From Siphonodentalium dalli (Eukaryota > Mollusca > Scaphopoda > Gadilida > Siphonodentaliidae): a stretch of DNA of 64,000 bases. The translations under genes and the position numbers were made by a program. The DNA lies in the NCBI GenBank assembly GCA_032622095.1, contig CP136065.1:96231343-96295342 (forward strand), read 5' to 3'. Positions 1 to 12,152 of this stretch are shown here, in pieces. Position 1 is the first letter of the stretch. Each line of letters opens with the position of its first letter. The notes beneath the pieces were generated by a model. That model saw nothing but the letters and a program-made list of their open reading frames with translations. It did not search any database and was not told the DNA's origin.

Positions 1-203
1 TTGTTTTTAGTGACAAATAGTCAATTGAATTACAATGTGATATAATATATTTTTCACATTAATTTAATTACTACTTTAAGTTAACAATTCTTGTGGAGTT
101 CAGGACAAATATAATGTTTTCTATAGAATATACTGGGTTACTTTCACAATTGTGACATTTTATTACTGTCATTGGTGATTTTAATGAGCGGTGTGATTTA
201 CGC

Positions 204-409
204 TTAACTCTTTCATGAGAGGGAGCCTCGCATATATAAGAGAATGCACCAGCTTACAAGGTCAAGATCAATTTTGTTAGACCAAAACATTCTCTTATAT
301 ATGAGAGGCTCCCAATGGGATACTCGCATATACATGTATAAAAGAATGTATTGGCAAAGGGTTTTCACAAAATTTCAGGAAGTGCTAGCTCCATTCATGG
401 AAGGGTTAA
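204..409. mobile_element. piggyBac-type MITE, family A, copy 1
   Basis: The copy is bounded by TTAA on both sides, with ends reading CTCTTTCATG and CATGGAAGGG inward. It contains a degraded pair of the TCTCTTATATATGCGAG hairpin arms. TTAA target sites and CCC-type ends are typical of piggyBac-derived non-autonomous elements. Confidence 0.7.
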
Positions 410-1231
410 AATCCACTCTAGAAGAGTAAGGCAACCCTACTGCAACAGAAACCAGCATTATCTCGACTGATTTATCTCGTGATTTACGTCAATGGAAACT
501 TGGACTAGTTACTGATGATTAGGGTATACTCATTTAAAATGCTGATATGAGTACCCAGGATATTTGAATCTTGTGACCTCTACAATAATGGCATTTAACA
601 AATAGGCGACGATTTAGCAACATAGCATTCGGTCGATGTTTTTGTCAATGTCAGTCAGTGCACAGTCCTGGTATACACATGTATAGGTCTATGAATTTCA
701 ACATTGGTATATCATATCAAGCATTCCTAGTGAATTGTCATACCGACGCCATTCAATTAGTCTGTGGTTAGGCTGGTCAAATTCAATGACTTCATGTCTC
801 GATTGCATAATGACTTTTGTCAAAAACTTGATCGCTACATGTAATAGAGTTATTTTCAGAATATATCCAAGCCTGAGTCAAACTTGCTAGACGCATTCAT
901 CAGTGGACGTGATCAGCAATATTGCAGGCCATAATCGCATCATTGCCATATTATTTTTTTTCGATATATAATGTCACTAAACCAGTTTAAATTTTGTCAA
1001 TGTGCTAATTATTTCAATGCTATTGTTATTGTTTCCCAAAATAATTAAAACACACGAATCGCATCAGTGATGCTATACCAAACATGGGCTTGGATGAATC
1101 ATTAATTATAACTGGCTATCATATGCAACACTGTTGAGAAAGTTTGACATACCAACTATTCCCCCGCAAACTGACTTCGCCAAAGTTATTGAGCTATCAT
1201 AATAAAAATTAACTATGAAATTGTCAATGAT
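410..1231. other. Intronic or intergenic DNA, nothing recognised
   Basis: AT-rich sequence without a recognisable exon, RNA gene or repeat family. The missing downstream Rab26 exons were searched for here on the minus strand and not found. Confidence 0.5.
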
Positions 1232-2245
1232 ACTGTAACTCAATTTGGAAGGGGGGGGGGGGGGGGGGGGCGATAATTTCATGTGTTACAGTCAATGGAG
1301 CGATTAGTAAAATCCAAGATAGCCACTGGCAGCCATGAAATTAAAAAAAAATTATAGCTCCCATCTAGTGCTCTCCTCGAAGATCAATATGAACTTTGGT
1401 GACGATCGATTGAGGGATGTGGTATGTAGGGTGTGCCAAAGGATTTTAGTCATGCAAATAGTAAAATCCAAGATGGCTACCGGTGGCCATGTTTTTTAAC
1501 AAAATTCAGAAAAATGATATGACTTCCATCTAGTAGTCATTCAGAATATCCGTATGAAGTTTAGTGACAATCGGACAAGGGATGTTGTCTGTAGGGTGTG
1601 CCAAAGGATTTAGTCATAGAAAGAGCAAAATCTAAGATGGCCGCAGCATGGTGGCCATGTTTTTCAATCTGAAAAATTTGCTGGCTCCCATCTAGTGGTC
1701 ACCCAAGCAATCCATGTGAAGTTTGATGCCGATCGGATGAGGGATGTGGTCTGTAGGGTGTGCCAAATGATCTAGTCATGCAAAGAGTAGAATCCAAGAT
1801 GGCTGCATGCTGGTGGCCAAGTTTTTCATTTGATCCTAAACATCCCTGTACTTTATCAAATCAATTCTCCAACAAATGCGGGCTGCAGGGTGTGCCGTTA
1901 GATTCAAATTTGATATCCAAGATGGCTGGTGGAGATGTCTTTTAATGTAAAATCCAAGATGGCTGCCAGTCGCTATGTTTTTCATCAAAATTTGTTCAAA
2001 TTTGATAGCTCCCATTTAGCTGGAGGTGATCCTAAATATACCTGTCAATTTTCAAAACAATTCTCCAATAGATTCCGGAAAAAAACTGATGGCTCGCATC
2101 TGGAGGTCACCCTGAAGATCCATATGAAGTTTGGTGTTGATCAGATGAGTGATTTGACCTGTAGGGTGTTCTAACAGAAATTGTTGACAGATCACTGATG
2201 CACACACAATGAATACCAACCCATAGCGATATCTCAAAAGTTTAC
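1232..2245. repeat. AAGATGGC-array element, copy 1
   Basis: The element starts with a TAACTCAATTT-type end and a run of 20 G (1251-1270). It then holds about five imperfect units of roughly 165 bp, each with GTGCCAAAGGATTTAGTCAT, then AAATCCAAGATGGC and GGCCATG. The same layout is found at 10708-11840. The unit repeats TGAAGTTTGGTG and TGTAGGGTGTGCC between the ATGGC motifs. Confidence 0.75.
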
Positions 2246-2772
2246 CTAAAAATGAACATTTTAAGGGCGGTATCTCTGCCAAAAATAAGCAGACCTGGCC
2301 AGTTTTTTAATTTAATCAAGACATTGTTGAGCAAGTGTCAATTACCAAAAATTAAAAAAATAAGTTGATATTTGTTTAAGTTATCATGCGATCGCCATTT
2401 TGTTGCCACCTACCTGGGAACGGACCTCGCCAAACTATACGATGAGTTATCAGAAAAATGTAGAATAGAAATAGGTTGAAAACATAAACTTGAGCGACGA
2501 GATATCTCAACACTAGCGGTCAATGGTATAACATAGTTGGGTGACGAATTGACAGCCCAGAGATTAAATAATATATTGAAATTACATTAAATGAAATTAT
2601 GAAATACAAAATGATGCATACACACAAGTATAGTGAAGAAATGCATGCAGAGAGTTTCCATCAGTAAAGTGGTCTTTAGATGAATCTGTTGCGTTCATTG
2701 CATTGACGCATTTTGTTGAAATAAAGGCAAACAACTAAGGTGTATAGTTGACTGATGCATCTATTAGTTGTA
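2246..2772. other. Nothing recognised
   Basis: AT-rich sequence between two mobile elements with no recognisable feature. Confidence 0.4.
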
Positions 2773-3012
2773 TTAACCCTTTGAGTGCCAGGGGTCGATC
2801 TCATCGGCCCTAAACCTACAAAATAAGTCTGTTAAAGAATATAAGAATAAATTATTAAAATTGTAAAAAAATGTAAAAAAAAAATATTGTTAGGCCAATG
2901 CATTCTCTTATATATGCGAGGCGACCTATGGTCGACTCGCATATATAAGAGAATGCATTGGCACAGGGTATATGGGTTGATACAAAAATCGACCTGGCAC
3001 TCAAAGGGTTAA
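2773..3012. mobile_element. piggyBac-type MITE with a 69-bp hairpin (copy A2)
   Basis: TTAA flanks both ends, and the terminal inverted repeat is CCCTTTGAGTGCCAGG. Inside, at 2894-2962, is a near-perfect 69-bp hairpin whose arms start GCCAATGCATTCTCTTATAT. The ends differ from family A copies 1, 4 and 7, although the hairpin is the same. Confidence 0.85.
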
Positions 3013-5503
3013 TTAATTCAATCAACAAAGAGATTCTATTTTCAACGCAATACAAGTCCCAATGCATATCTGCCGTATATATACATGTACCAGTAGTGTG
3101 GTAACGCGTGTGTCATGACGTCATGTCATTTCGGTAGTGTTTCTCATATTTATGATAATAAAGACAACTTAGATGTTAGGATTTCACAGGTTTGGCAATA
3201 TCGTAAAATTTGTCTACAACAGATTGGTTTGCAATATTGTACTTATTCCAAAACCGAACTTATCAGCTACATGTAATATTCTTTTATCTGCTCATTGAAA
3301 CATAGCTTTCGGCCAAGGGGGCCTTTGAAATTCCTCAGTGTCACATAACAAATGCTTAAGTGTCTACATGTTTACACTAACATATACCAATGACAACAAT
3401 CTTCTATAACATGGAGGGAGGCTCGTGGGCCAAAATCTATGGTTTAATTAACAAATTAAAGAATATTACATGATTGCTTATTTACTAGGTCAAAACATCT
3501 ACTTGATTTTATCAGCTAATATTGAAAGCTCTGCATGTGTTGTAACGCTACACGCTTGTATGAGCACCTTAATGCAGGCAACAGACCATGACATCACAAC
3601 AGACCAAAACAACAGATTTGCTTAAACACTACTTAATGAGAAGATACAGTATTTATAAAGTTGTGAAACTCGTGTTAGACAAAACATATCTACATAACTG
3701 TATAAACAAAAAATAAACTTTCCAGGGTAAAAATTGCTATTTTAAAGGGACCGGCGGCCTTCGTTGAAGGTTATAATTTAGAAATAACATTTACCAAATT
3801 ATGATAATTTCTTCAATAATAAACTAATAGTATAGCATAATGATGATATGGATGTGATATTAATCACAAAACACGCTTTATGTCAGAGAAAATGCAGGTC
3901 GAGCATTGTTTAGTTTCTTGCAAAAGGCACAGTGAATTGTTTATAAGCAGACACGATATTGCATAATTTCCTTATTTAGATTCAAATACATTTTACGTCG
4001 GTTGTAAAACCGTTAATTTGGTGTGTCTACATCTTACAACTCACAATACTATCATAACAAATTCCTTATTTGGTATGTGACGTAATTATCATAGATTAGG
4101 AGAAAATACTAAATGGATTGAAAAATATTCATCACTTTGAAAGAACAATTATATTATGTACACATTTTATGTCTGATAATTTCCCAATCATGAAGTAATG
4201 TGGATTATCTCGATTTTTAACTGACAGCGGGTAGAATAGGTCAATTAAAATAAAATTTGGTGTGATTTGAATGCGATTGTTGATGGTGCCAATAATTTGA
4301 TCTTCGCCTTCCACAGCTCAGCGGAAGATTTTTATTGGACGATCCCGTAGATCCGAGTGTTTGTTTATCAACAAATGGTTCTGTAACTTTTTTGATGTTT
4401 GTTTACATAACAAAGTGTACAACGTGACAATAACATGCAATGTACGAGATATTTATGATTGGTATAAGAACAAAATCGGTCTATTACATAATATTGTTTC
4501 TGTTTTAGCGAATGTGACTATTTTAACAGCAGTACCCACTGCGAAGGCCACCCGTATCTTCAAAGATATCAAACTTTCATTCACTTTATATCTTTATGGG
4601 CTCGTGTGATCAATGTCATGTCATTTTATTATTGGCATGAAGCTTTATAAAGCAGAAGAAAGTTAACAGGGATATAGTCATGTAACACATTCCTTTATTC
4701 CGAACATAATTATCGCGTCGTTTTCATAAATTAAATTTTTTTTGGTTTGGCAACTATACATGCCATTTACAAATGATGTCACAATATGTGGTGTGACAGC
4801 TAGTCGCCCAATTTCATAATGTATCAATGTGTGCTGTGATGCGGGAAGCAACACAATAGATAAGCACATTACTGTTGGTATTGGACGGGATAAGAAGCCT
4901 TGGTAATACTTTTAATAAAAATAATATCGCGACATCAACCAGCCTGTGTACACAAGAGTGCTGCCATTTTAAAACACCGACTTCCAGTGTAAATAATGTA
5001 GATCTGTGACTGATCAGCACAGTTTTACTATATTTTGGTTTCTGCATTTATTTATTCATAAAATTTGAAGGGGCAGAAGTCTGGACTAGGGGTGACGGGT
5101 TACCGAAAAGATCACCAATTTTTTTTAGGTCTAATCACTACAGCATCAATCAGTGGCATAGAAGCAAGCAACACAATTCACATATTTATTGAGCAGAAAA
5201 AGCAAACGGAAAATAAGTGTGTTTGTAACTAGTCTAAAAATCAATCAAACTGGAAGAAATCATAATCATACAAAATATATACATGTACATGTATATCTGT
5301 ATGCATCTTTAAAGATATCCACACACATAAGGGACCCAGACAGGTTATAATCATAAAATTAATTTATAATATTGACCTATACAACAATGGACATCAAAAG
5401 TGTGTTCCCAACCGCCCCAGTTACAGTAACATGCGACTTGGAAATACCCAGTAGCAGTCAACTGCATATCGGTTTGTGTTGTGGCTAGATTACCATAGTT
5501 CTA
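3013..5503. other. Long stretch without recognised features
   Basis: AT-rich sequence. A CRE-like TGACGTCA lies at about 3117. Short open frames such as 4361-4609 look like chance. No downstream Rab exon was seen on the minus strand. Confidence 0.45.
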
Positions 5504-5742
5504 TTAACTCTTTCTATGCTAAATAGATTCTCCCATTCAATTATAAAAATATATAATGGATCAGTCTATTATTCATCTGGAGGGGTGTTCAGAAAAAATG
5601 CAGGAAAGAGAAAAGTGTAGGAATCTTATTTATTTGAGGGATATGTTCAGATAAGTTCAACAAACAAATTTGTTTAACTTTTTATCTGGACATATCCTAC
5701 GGTAACTACTCGTCAATGAGTATTTAGTATAGAAAGGGTTAA
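5504..5742. mobile_element. piggyBac-type MITE, family D, copy 1
   Basis: TTAA is present at both ends, with terminal inverted repeat CTCTTTCTATGCTAAAT against ATTTAGTATAGAAAGGG. The interior has the family hallmarks: CTCCCATTCAATTATAAAA, a GGAGGGGTGTTC motif, and the small palindrome GTTCAACAAACAAATTTGTT. Confidence 0.85.
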
Positions 5743-5794
5743 CTCATTCCAGAGCCATATCAAATATGAAATATTAGTCCTTGAGCTGGTAGGA

Positions 5795-5983
5795 CCACTC
5801 GAAGAAGTTTTATAGAAATTTGTCAATAAAGAAACTTTCCAGCGAAGATGAGGCCTAAGCAGAATGAGATCCCCAAAGTGTGAATTTAGTGATGCTAGCC
5901 CACTATGTGAGACAGCATCACGAAATTCACCCTCTGGGGACCTCATTCTGCAAATGACAGGCACACTAAACTCAGGCTTGTGA
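5795..5983. mobile_element. Family C element, right half only
   Basis: This is the right end of the family seen whole at 13500-13928. It shares AATTTGTCAATAAAGAAACT, then a hairpin built from GTGAATTTAGTGATGCTAGC and its complement, and ends GACAGGCACACTAAACTCAG. The left half is absent. It lies about 330 bp downstream (transcript sense) of the switch II exon at 6312-6378. Confidence 0.75.
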
Positions 5984-6311
5984 CTGGATCTTCCTGAAAT
6001 TTTGCGAAAACCTTGTGCCAATGAAATCGCGCATACTCTGCACCACTCTGAAATGAAATGGAGGGAATCCGATCCTTTACAGAAACAAATTTTAATACAC
6101 AATTCTAGAGATGTATATCAAATAGGATTTTCGTTGGCTTTTCAAATCAGACTGGGCATCTTTAAATGTTGGTCACGCCAGATGTTTCTCATCTGTGTTT
6201 CACAAATACTAATATGCACGTCATAAAAGTTTCCTAAACATTTCTGCTGGAAATATGGTGTGGAAACTGCTCATGATCCATATGTGTGTGGATATATTTA
6301 ACAGTGTATAC

Positions 6312-6378
6312 CATGTGCGTCTCTATAGTAGGCATGTGTGACACTCCGAAACCTCTCTTGACCAGCAGTATCCCATAT
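6312..6378 (-). CDS. rab26: Rab26 switch II exon, version b (canonical)
   Basis: The minus strand reads [20 protein letters not shown] followed by A and H, 22 codons plus one G. It is flanked by a TTCTAG acceptor and a GTATAC donor. DTAGQ is the G3 motif; its Gln supports GTP hydrolysis, and the following helix is switch II, which contacts GEFs, GAPs and effectors. The sequence is identical to human RAB26/RAB37 over nearly its whole length, including the family-specific VTHAYYRDAH. It is the downstream member of a pair with 8130-8196, separated by 1751 nt. Length (67 nt) and phase (0 in, 1 out) equal those of the other version, so it is a mutually exclusive alternative. Confidence 0.95.
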
Positions 6379-7433
6379 CTAGAATAGAAGCACCACTAAT
6401 TAATTAATACAAATCCCATAACCTCAGCCCTAGACAGCCCTAGAAGCATATCCAATATGGAAGACAGCCCCAGGATATAATGAAGAGATCCACACATTTT
6501 CAGTGAATATGAGACTTATGATTATTATAAGCAGTCAATCATGTAACAAAACACGCCTTCAACCGAGTGGTGAGTTCAGATAATTGGGATTTATTGTTAC
6601 TTTTAACAGCTATGGTCATATCATGCCATTAAGAGGAGACCTAAATTCAGACTGCGGCATTCATTTTTAACTCCTACCACTTTAAGAAGACTTATATTCT
6701 ACTTCAGGCAGTATTACTGTGATCCTATTCTTCACGACATGCTGGAAAATGTCCCAAATCATAGACCATAAATACAATGTATGTGCCTCCATCGTGGGGG
6801 AGGCATTAACTACAGTAAATGCAAAGCTAAATATAAATTTCCAACTTTATGAACTGTCATTGATAATGTACATATCTCAAAAGAATTAGTATTAGTAATA
6901 CAATGCCAAAACAAGTCATATATGCTATGAGCCTAAGATGCACTATTTCTGTAGCCGTTAACTCTACAAAATATTAATAAGTGGCATCTTTGAACACTAT
7001 GTGTACATGTATACTGTGGCAGGTTGTTTCATTACAGACTGAATGGAATCATTTGATTGCTACAGTAAAATTAATACACGGAATAAAAGGCAGACAAAAG
7101 GATGCAACGTTGATCTGACATTTCACCAGCATAATAAACTGCAGACAAAATTGTCCCTTTGATAAACCATGGCTGATATTTTCATGGACAGACAGAAAAC
7201 CATTATTTTTAGATCAAGAAAGAAGGAAAACTTTAGAATGGAAAATTAAAACAATGTCGTTCATTCAGACCTGATCACCCATGGCACACGGTTACAGTCT
7301 AAAATTAGAGGTATAAAAAGTGGCCATTTTCCCCCTCCAGCTGTTTTTAAATTGCATGAAGATCAAATGGGAAATTATGAAAAAGAATGGGTGGTTTCTG
7401 AGCTATATCAGCGAGTTCAGTCGGAATTATTCA
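6379..7433. other. Intron between the two switch II exons, part
   Basis: No coding signal or repeat family was recognised. A TTAATTAATTAG-containing pyrimidine stretch precedes the acceptor of the version b exon. Confidence 0.5.
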
Positions 7434-7878
7434 CAAGTCTGGAAATAGTGTGTCTGACATTGGACAGAATGAGGTCCCCAGAGGGTGAATTTAGTGATGC
7501 TATCCCGCACATTGGGTTAGCTTCACCAAATACACCCCCTGTGAGCCTCATTCTGCTTAGGCCTCAACTGCTATTGGAGACGTAGGATCAGATTTAAGTT
7601 CCCCAGTTGAAGTTGTTGATGTTAACCCATTAGTCACCTCAATTATGCATTTTATCTACTGCAAATTAGGGGATATAGAGACAGAACAGATGTGAAAAAA
7701 TAACTAAAAACAATGTTAATCTGAGACTATAGATACTACCCAGAAGATGAGGCTTAAGCAGAATGAGATCCCCAGAGGGTAAATTTGGTGATGCTAGCCC
7801 GCTGTGCGAGGTAGCTTCACCAAATTTACCCTCTGGTGACCACATTCTACAAATGTCACACACTATTTCAAGGCTTGA
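7434..7878. mobile_element. Family C element, full copy between the switch II exons
   Basis: The terminal inverted repeat is CAAGTCTGGAAATAGTGTG against CACACTATTTCAAGGCTTG. Each end carries its own hairpin (about 7470-7560 and 7750-7860) made of GTCCCCAGAGGGTGAATTTA and its complement. The middle has a CTAATTTGC/TCACCTCAATTATGCAT block shared with 20820-20960. Confidence 0.85.
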
Positions 7879-8052
7879 ATATTCCATGTAGGTAAGTTTT
7901 GATAGAACTCCTCCCAACTTACATGTATATGTACATAATTTGGATGTTAAAACAAGTTCATTGTGTTAACAAGAACATATAAATGACCAAATATTACAGC
8001 CTGTCTGACGTGGTCCTGCGCCGAATATGACCAAATGTGTGGGATCTCTTCA

Positions 8053-8214
<162 letters not shown>

Positions 8215-8517
8215 CTAAAGAAAGTGCTTACGAGTTATTGCAACCCAAGGGAACCCATGTCCAAACAACAGCTATGCTGGTGCATACCCCCATGTGGGCT
8301 AAATATTTAAGCTTCTAAGTAACACAATTGCAACAGATAAATGAAGAAATCTTTAGCCGAAAGCAACAAAATGACACAAACATCACCACGTTGTGAAATA
8401 TAGTGTGTCGCCTTCATCAACATGTCATCTCAACGAAGCTTGTGAAGTTCCATGAAAATCAGATTGTAAACCACATTTAGGCATTGTTTAGCTGTGTAAA
8501 AGGAATTTTGAACAATA

Positions 8518-8777
8518 TGAACCCTTCCTTCTGAAATTTTGTGAAATCCCTGTGTCAATGCATTCTCTTATATATGCGGGTCTCCCATAGGGAGCTTTAC
8601 ATATATACGAGAATATTTTGGCCCAACAATGTTTACCTTGACCGTGTAAGCCAGAGCATTCTCTAATTTCTCTTATATACACAGGGCTCCTTATGGGAGA
8701 CTCACATATATAAGAGAATTCACAGGCACAGGGTCTTTAATGCTGCACCAGCGCAGCTCCTCTCATGAAAGGGTTAA
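8518..8777. mobile_element. piggyBac-type MITE, family A, copy 3
   Basis: The right end is GAAAGGGTTAA; the left end has decayed (TGAACCCTTCC). Two imperfect hairpins of the TTCTCTTATATATGCG type are inside, and the right end has the GCTGCACCAGCGCAGCTCC block seen in copy 4. Confidence 0.7.
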
Positions 8778-8990
8778 AGTGAGTGTGATTGATGAGTGCA
8801 AAGCCATGAAAATAGTCCATGTTGTCAACTTTTGTTATGTTTATATCTTATATATGACAGATATATGTCATGCATTATGACAGAATGATCACCTCATTTA
8901 ATATTGTTAGGAACTGGCCCTGCTACCCATAGCATATACATGTATAGATACAAGCTATTTATAGAAATAAATTGGATAAAGTTATGTATA

Positions 8991-9242
8991 TTAACCCTTT
9001 CATGATGGGAGCTGCACTGGTGCAGCATTAAAGATTCTGTGCCAGCATATTCTCTTAGATATGCGAGTCTCCCTTGGAAGCCTTGCATATATAAGAGAAT
9101 GCACTGGATTACAATACCAAGTAAATATTGTTAGGCCAATGCATTCTATTATATATGCAAGCCGCGACTCACATGTAAAAGAGAATGCATTCGCACAGGG
9201 TTTTCATAAAATTTCAGGGAGCTTCAGTCATGAAAGGGTTAA
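8991..9242. mobile_element. piggyBac-type MITE, family A, copy 4
   Basis: A complete copy: TTAA at both ends, CCCTTTCATGATGGG left and TCAGTCATGAAAGGG right. It holds two decayed hairpins (about 9045-9115 and 9140-9195) separated by ATTGTTAGGCC. Confidence 0.85.
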
Positions 9243-9929
9243 ACAATTATGTCGGTCAATAAATTGGTAGTTTTTAATAACAATTTACACCCCAGAAGCG
9301 ATTCATGGCAGTATCAATATTGAACATTAGTACTTCAGGAGTACCATAACTTGGGCAAGTAGACAAGGGCCTCCAATTTTAACTGCTTGGCAAAATCATA
9401 CTAACAATTCAACTCCCCAAAAATATGATTATTCAAAATGATATACCATGATTTACAGCATTTTTTTAAACATAAAATTCCCTTCTTTTGTACTTACATG
9501 TATGCCAATAATGACTGGTGAGTTATCAGAGTGATATCTTTATTTTATTAATCAAATCTCAATTTTGAGTCAGCCAACCGCTGGTGTATACTGTATGTAC
9601 CGGTTTGTTCTCAAAGTTTTTCGCGAGTTTGTTCCCATAAGGTGCTATCAAAATTCAGTATATTGGATGAAAATTATATCTCATGTGTGATTCTCTATTT
9701 GTATTTGATTTAGATTCCACTTACGTTTCAGTAATTAAACAGACATGGCTCGTTTGAACTCCAAAATTATGTATGAGGTATTATCTCAAAATATATAAAC
9801 ACAGAACATTTCCAAAAATAATTTGTCGATAGCTGGATATAGCATGGAAATTATTTTTTTTCTAATATTTTTCGTTCAGTTTGAGATCGTTTAAAATTTC
9901 AATCAGTGGTCGCATATAAATTGCGCATG
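9243..9929. other. Intronic DNA, nothing recognised
   Basis: AT-rich intron sequence without a repeat family or exon signal that could be supported. Confidence 0.4.
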
Positions 9930-10146
9930 TACAGTAATGCCCTAAGTAATCGACTCCTTAAACACAGCAGAATTATGGGTAACTTTTCAGGATTTAGTCA
10001 GAAATATGGCTTGTTGCCATTCATCGGAAAGCTCTCGGGGAGAGCTTTCTGATGAATGGCAAGAAGCCATATTTCCGACTAAATCCTGAAAAGTTACCCA
10101 TAATTCTGCTGTGTTTAAGGAGTCGATTACTTAGGGCATTACTGTA
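9930..10146. mobile_element. Palindromic TA-flanked MITE, family B, copy 1
   Basis: TA on both sides and ends CAGTAATGCCCTAAGTAATC. The element is one near-perfect palindrome: each arm contains ACAGCAGAATTATGGGTAAC and GAAATATGGCTTGTTGCCAT, and they meet at a GAGAGCTTTC centre. A TA duplication with long inverted repeats suggests a Tc1/mariner-type non-autonomous element. Confidence 0.9.
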
Positions 10147-10394
10147 GGCCATGGGCAGAACATCTACTGCTGTCTTCGCTCTGGAACATTTTTGACAATT
10201 GAAACAAGAAATCAGTGCGTGAAGTTTAAAAAATGTTTCATGTTATGATAACGCAATATACCTTTCCCGGAAGGCGCGCATTATTCCATTTACTTTTCCA
10301 GAATTGCAATGAATACAAATGTAGCAATATTTTATCTGTACCGGATCGTTGTGTTCGAAGTTGTAGTTTTAATGACTTCAATGCGTCTTTCATG

Positions 10395-10610
10395 TACAGT
10401 AATGCTCTAATTAATTGACTCCATAACCACAGCAGAATTATGGGTAACTTTCAGGATTTAGTCGGAAATATGGCTTGTTGCCATTTATTGGAAAGCTCTT
10501 GCCGAGAGCTTTCCAATGAATGGCAACAAGCCATATTTCCGACTAAATCCTGAAAAGTTACCCATAATTCTGCTGTGGTTATGAAGTCGATTAATTAGAG
10601 CATTACTGTA
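10395..10610. mobile_element. Palindromic MITE, family B, copy 2
   Basis: The same palindrome as 9930-10146, intact, with a CTTGCCGAGAG centre. Only 248 bp separate the two copies. Confidence 0.9.
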
Positions 10611-10707
10611 TAATGCTCATGGAAAGGTAGTTCAGGTATTTATCAACCTATTTCGATACCAGGAAAAATTCAAAATATCAAACAATATGAAAGTGTCAAT
10701 GACACTG

Positions 10708-11840
10708 TAGCTCAACTTAGGTAGGGGAATAATTTAATGGTTGACAGTAAATGGAGGAATAGGAAAGGTGCTAATTGAAATGTCTAACCTGTGCCAAAGG
10801 ATTTAGTCATGCAAAGAGTAAAATCAAAGATGGCTCCTGGCGGCCATGTTTTTTTGGCCGAATGACCCCAACAGGACTCGTTCCCATCTACATGTCATTG
10901 TTAACACCCATGACAAATTTCATGAAGATCCGACCAAAGCTACAACCTGTAGCCCGCGCCAAAGGATTTAGTCATGCAAAGAGTAAGATTCAAGATGGTT
11001 GCTGGCGGCCATGTTTTTTGGCCGAACGACACCCAAAATGACTCGTTCCCATCTACATGTCAATATTAACATCCATGACAAATTTCATGATGATCAGACA
11101 AACAGTACGACCTGTTGCACGCGCCAATGGATTTAATTTTGAAATCCAAGATGGCCACCAGTGGCCATGTTTTTTGGCCAAATGACTCGTTCCCATCTAC
11201 ATGTCAATGTCAACATTCATGACAAATTTCATAAAGATCAGACCAAAGGTACGACCTGTAGCCCGCGCCAAAGGATTTAGTCATGCAAAGAGTAAAATCC
11301 AAGATGGCTGCTGGCGGCCATGTTTTTCGGCCGAACGACCCTAAAATGACTCGTTCCCATCTACATTTCATTGTTAACATCCATGACAAATTTTATGAAG
11401 ATCCGACCAAAGCTACGACCTGTAGCCCGCGCCAAAGGATTTAGTCATGCAAAGAGTAAAATCCAAGATGGCTGCTGGCGGCGATGTTTTTTGGCCGAAC
11501 GACCCTAAAATGACTCGTTCCCATCTACATGTCAATATTAACATCCATGACAAATTTCATGATGATCAGACGAACAGTACGACCTGTAGCCCGCGCCAAT
11601 GGATTTAATTTTGAAATCCAAGATGGCCGCCAGCGGCCATGTTTTTTGGTCGAATGACACCAAAATGACTCGTTCCCATCTACATGTCAATGTCAACATT
11701 AGTGACAAATTTCATAATGATCAGAACAAAGGTACGACCTGTAGTCCGCGCCAAAGGAAATTTTTGACGGACATACAGACACACGGACGACGGACGCCAA
11801 CCCATGGCAATAGCTCAAACTTACAAAGTAAGTTGAGCTA
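10708..11840. repeat. AAGATGGC-array element, copy 2
   Basis: Terminal inverted repeats TAGCTCAACTTA and TAAGTTGAGCTA bound about six tandem units of 155-165 bp. Each unit reads CGCGCCAAAGGATTTAGTCA, AAATCCAAGATGGCTGCTGG, GGCCATGTTTTTTGGCCGAA, ATGACTCGTTCCCATCTACA and a GATCAGAC/TACGACCTGTAG block. The right end has a GACGGACATACAGACACACG tail. Alternate units carry an AATTTTGAAATCC variant. Confidence 0.85.
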
Positions 11841-12152
11841 ATAAGGTGTATTTTGAAGCGCAAATCGCCATGTGGTTTTAAACCATAATATTTCAGAATA
11901 TATGTTTATCACCAAAATAGTATGCAGTTTGCATTCAATAATTATATTCAACATCCTGAACCTCAACCTGACTTGATATCGTTATACTGCAATCTGGAAA
12001 TAGTGTGTCTGACATTTGCAGAATGAGGTCCCCAGAGGGTGAATTTAGTGAATCTATACTGCAAGGCTGCCTGGCATCAACAAATTCACCCTCTAGGGAT
12101 CTCATTCTGCTTAGGCCTCATCTTCTGGGAAGTGCCCCGGAAGTATCTATAG

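Noticed and set aside
1-6311. Next Rab26 exon (LLLLYDVTNKxSFDNI region)
   Set aside because: Searched on the minus strand by residue pattern and not found; presumed to lie beyond the left edge.
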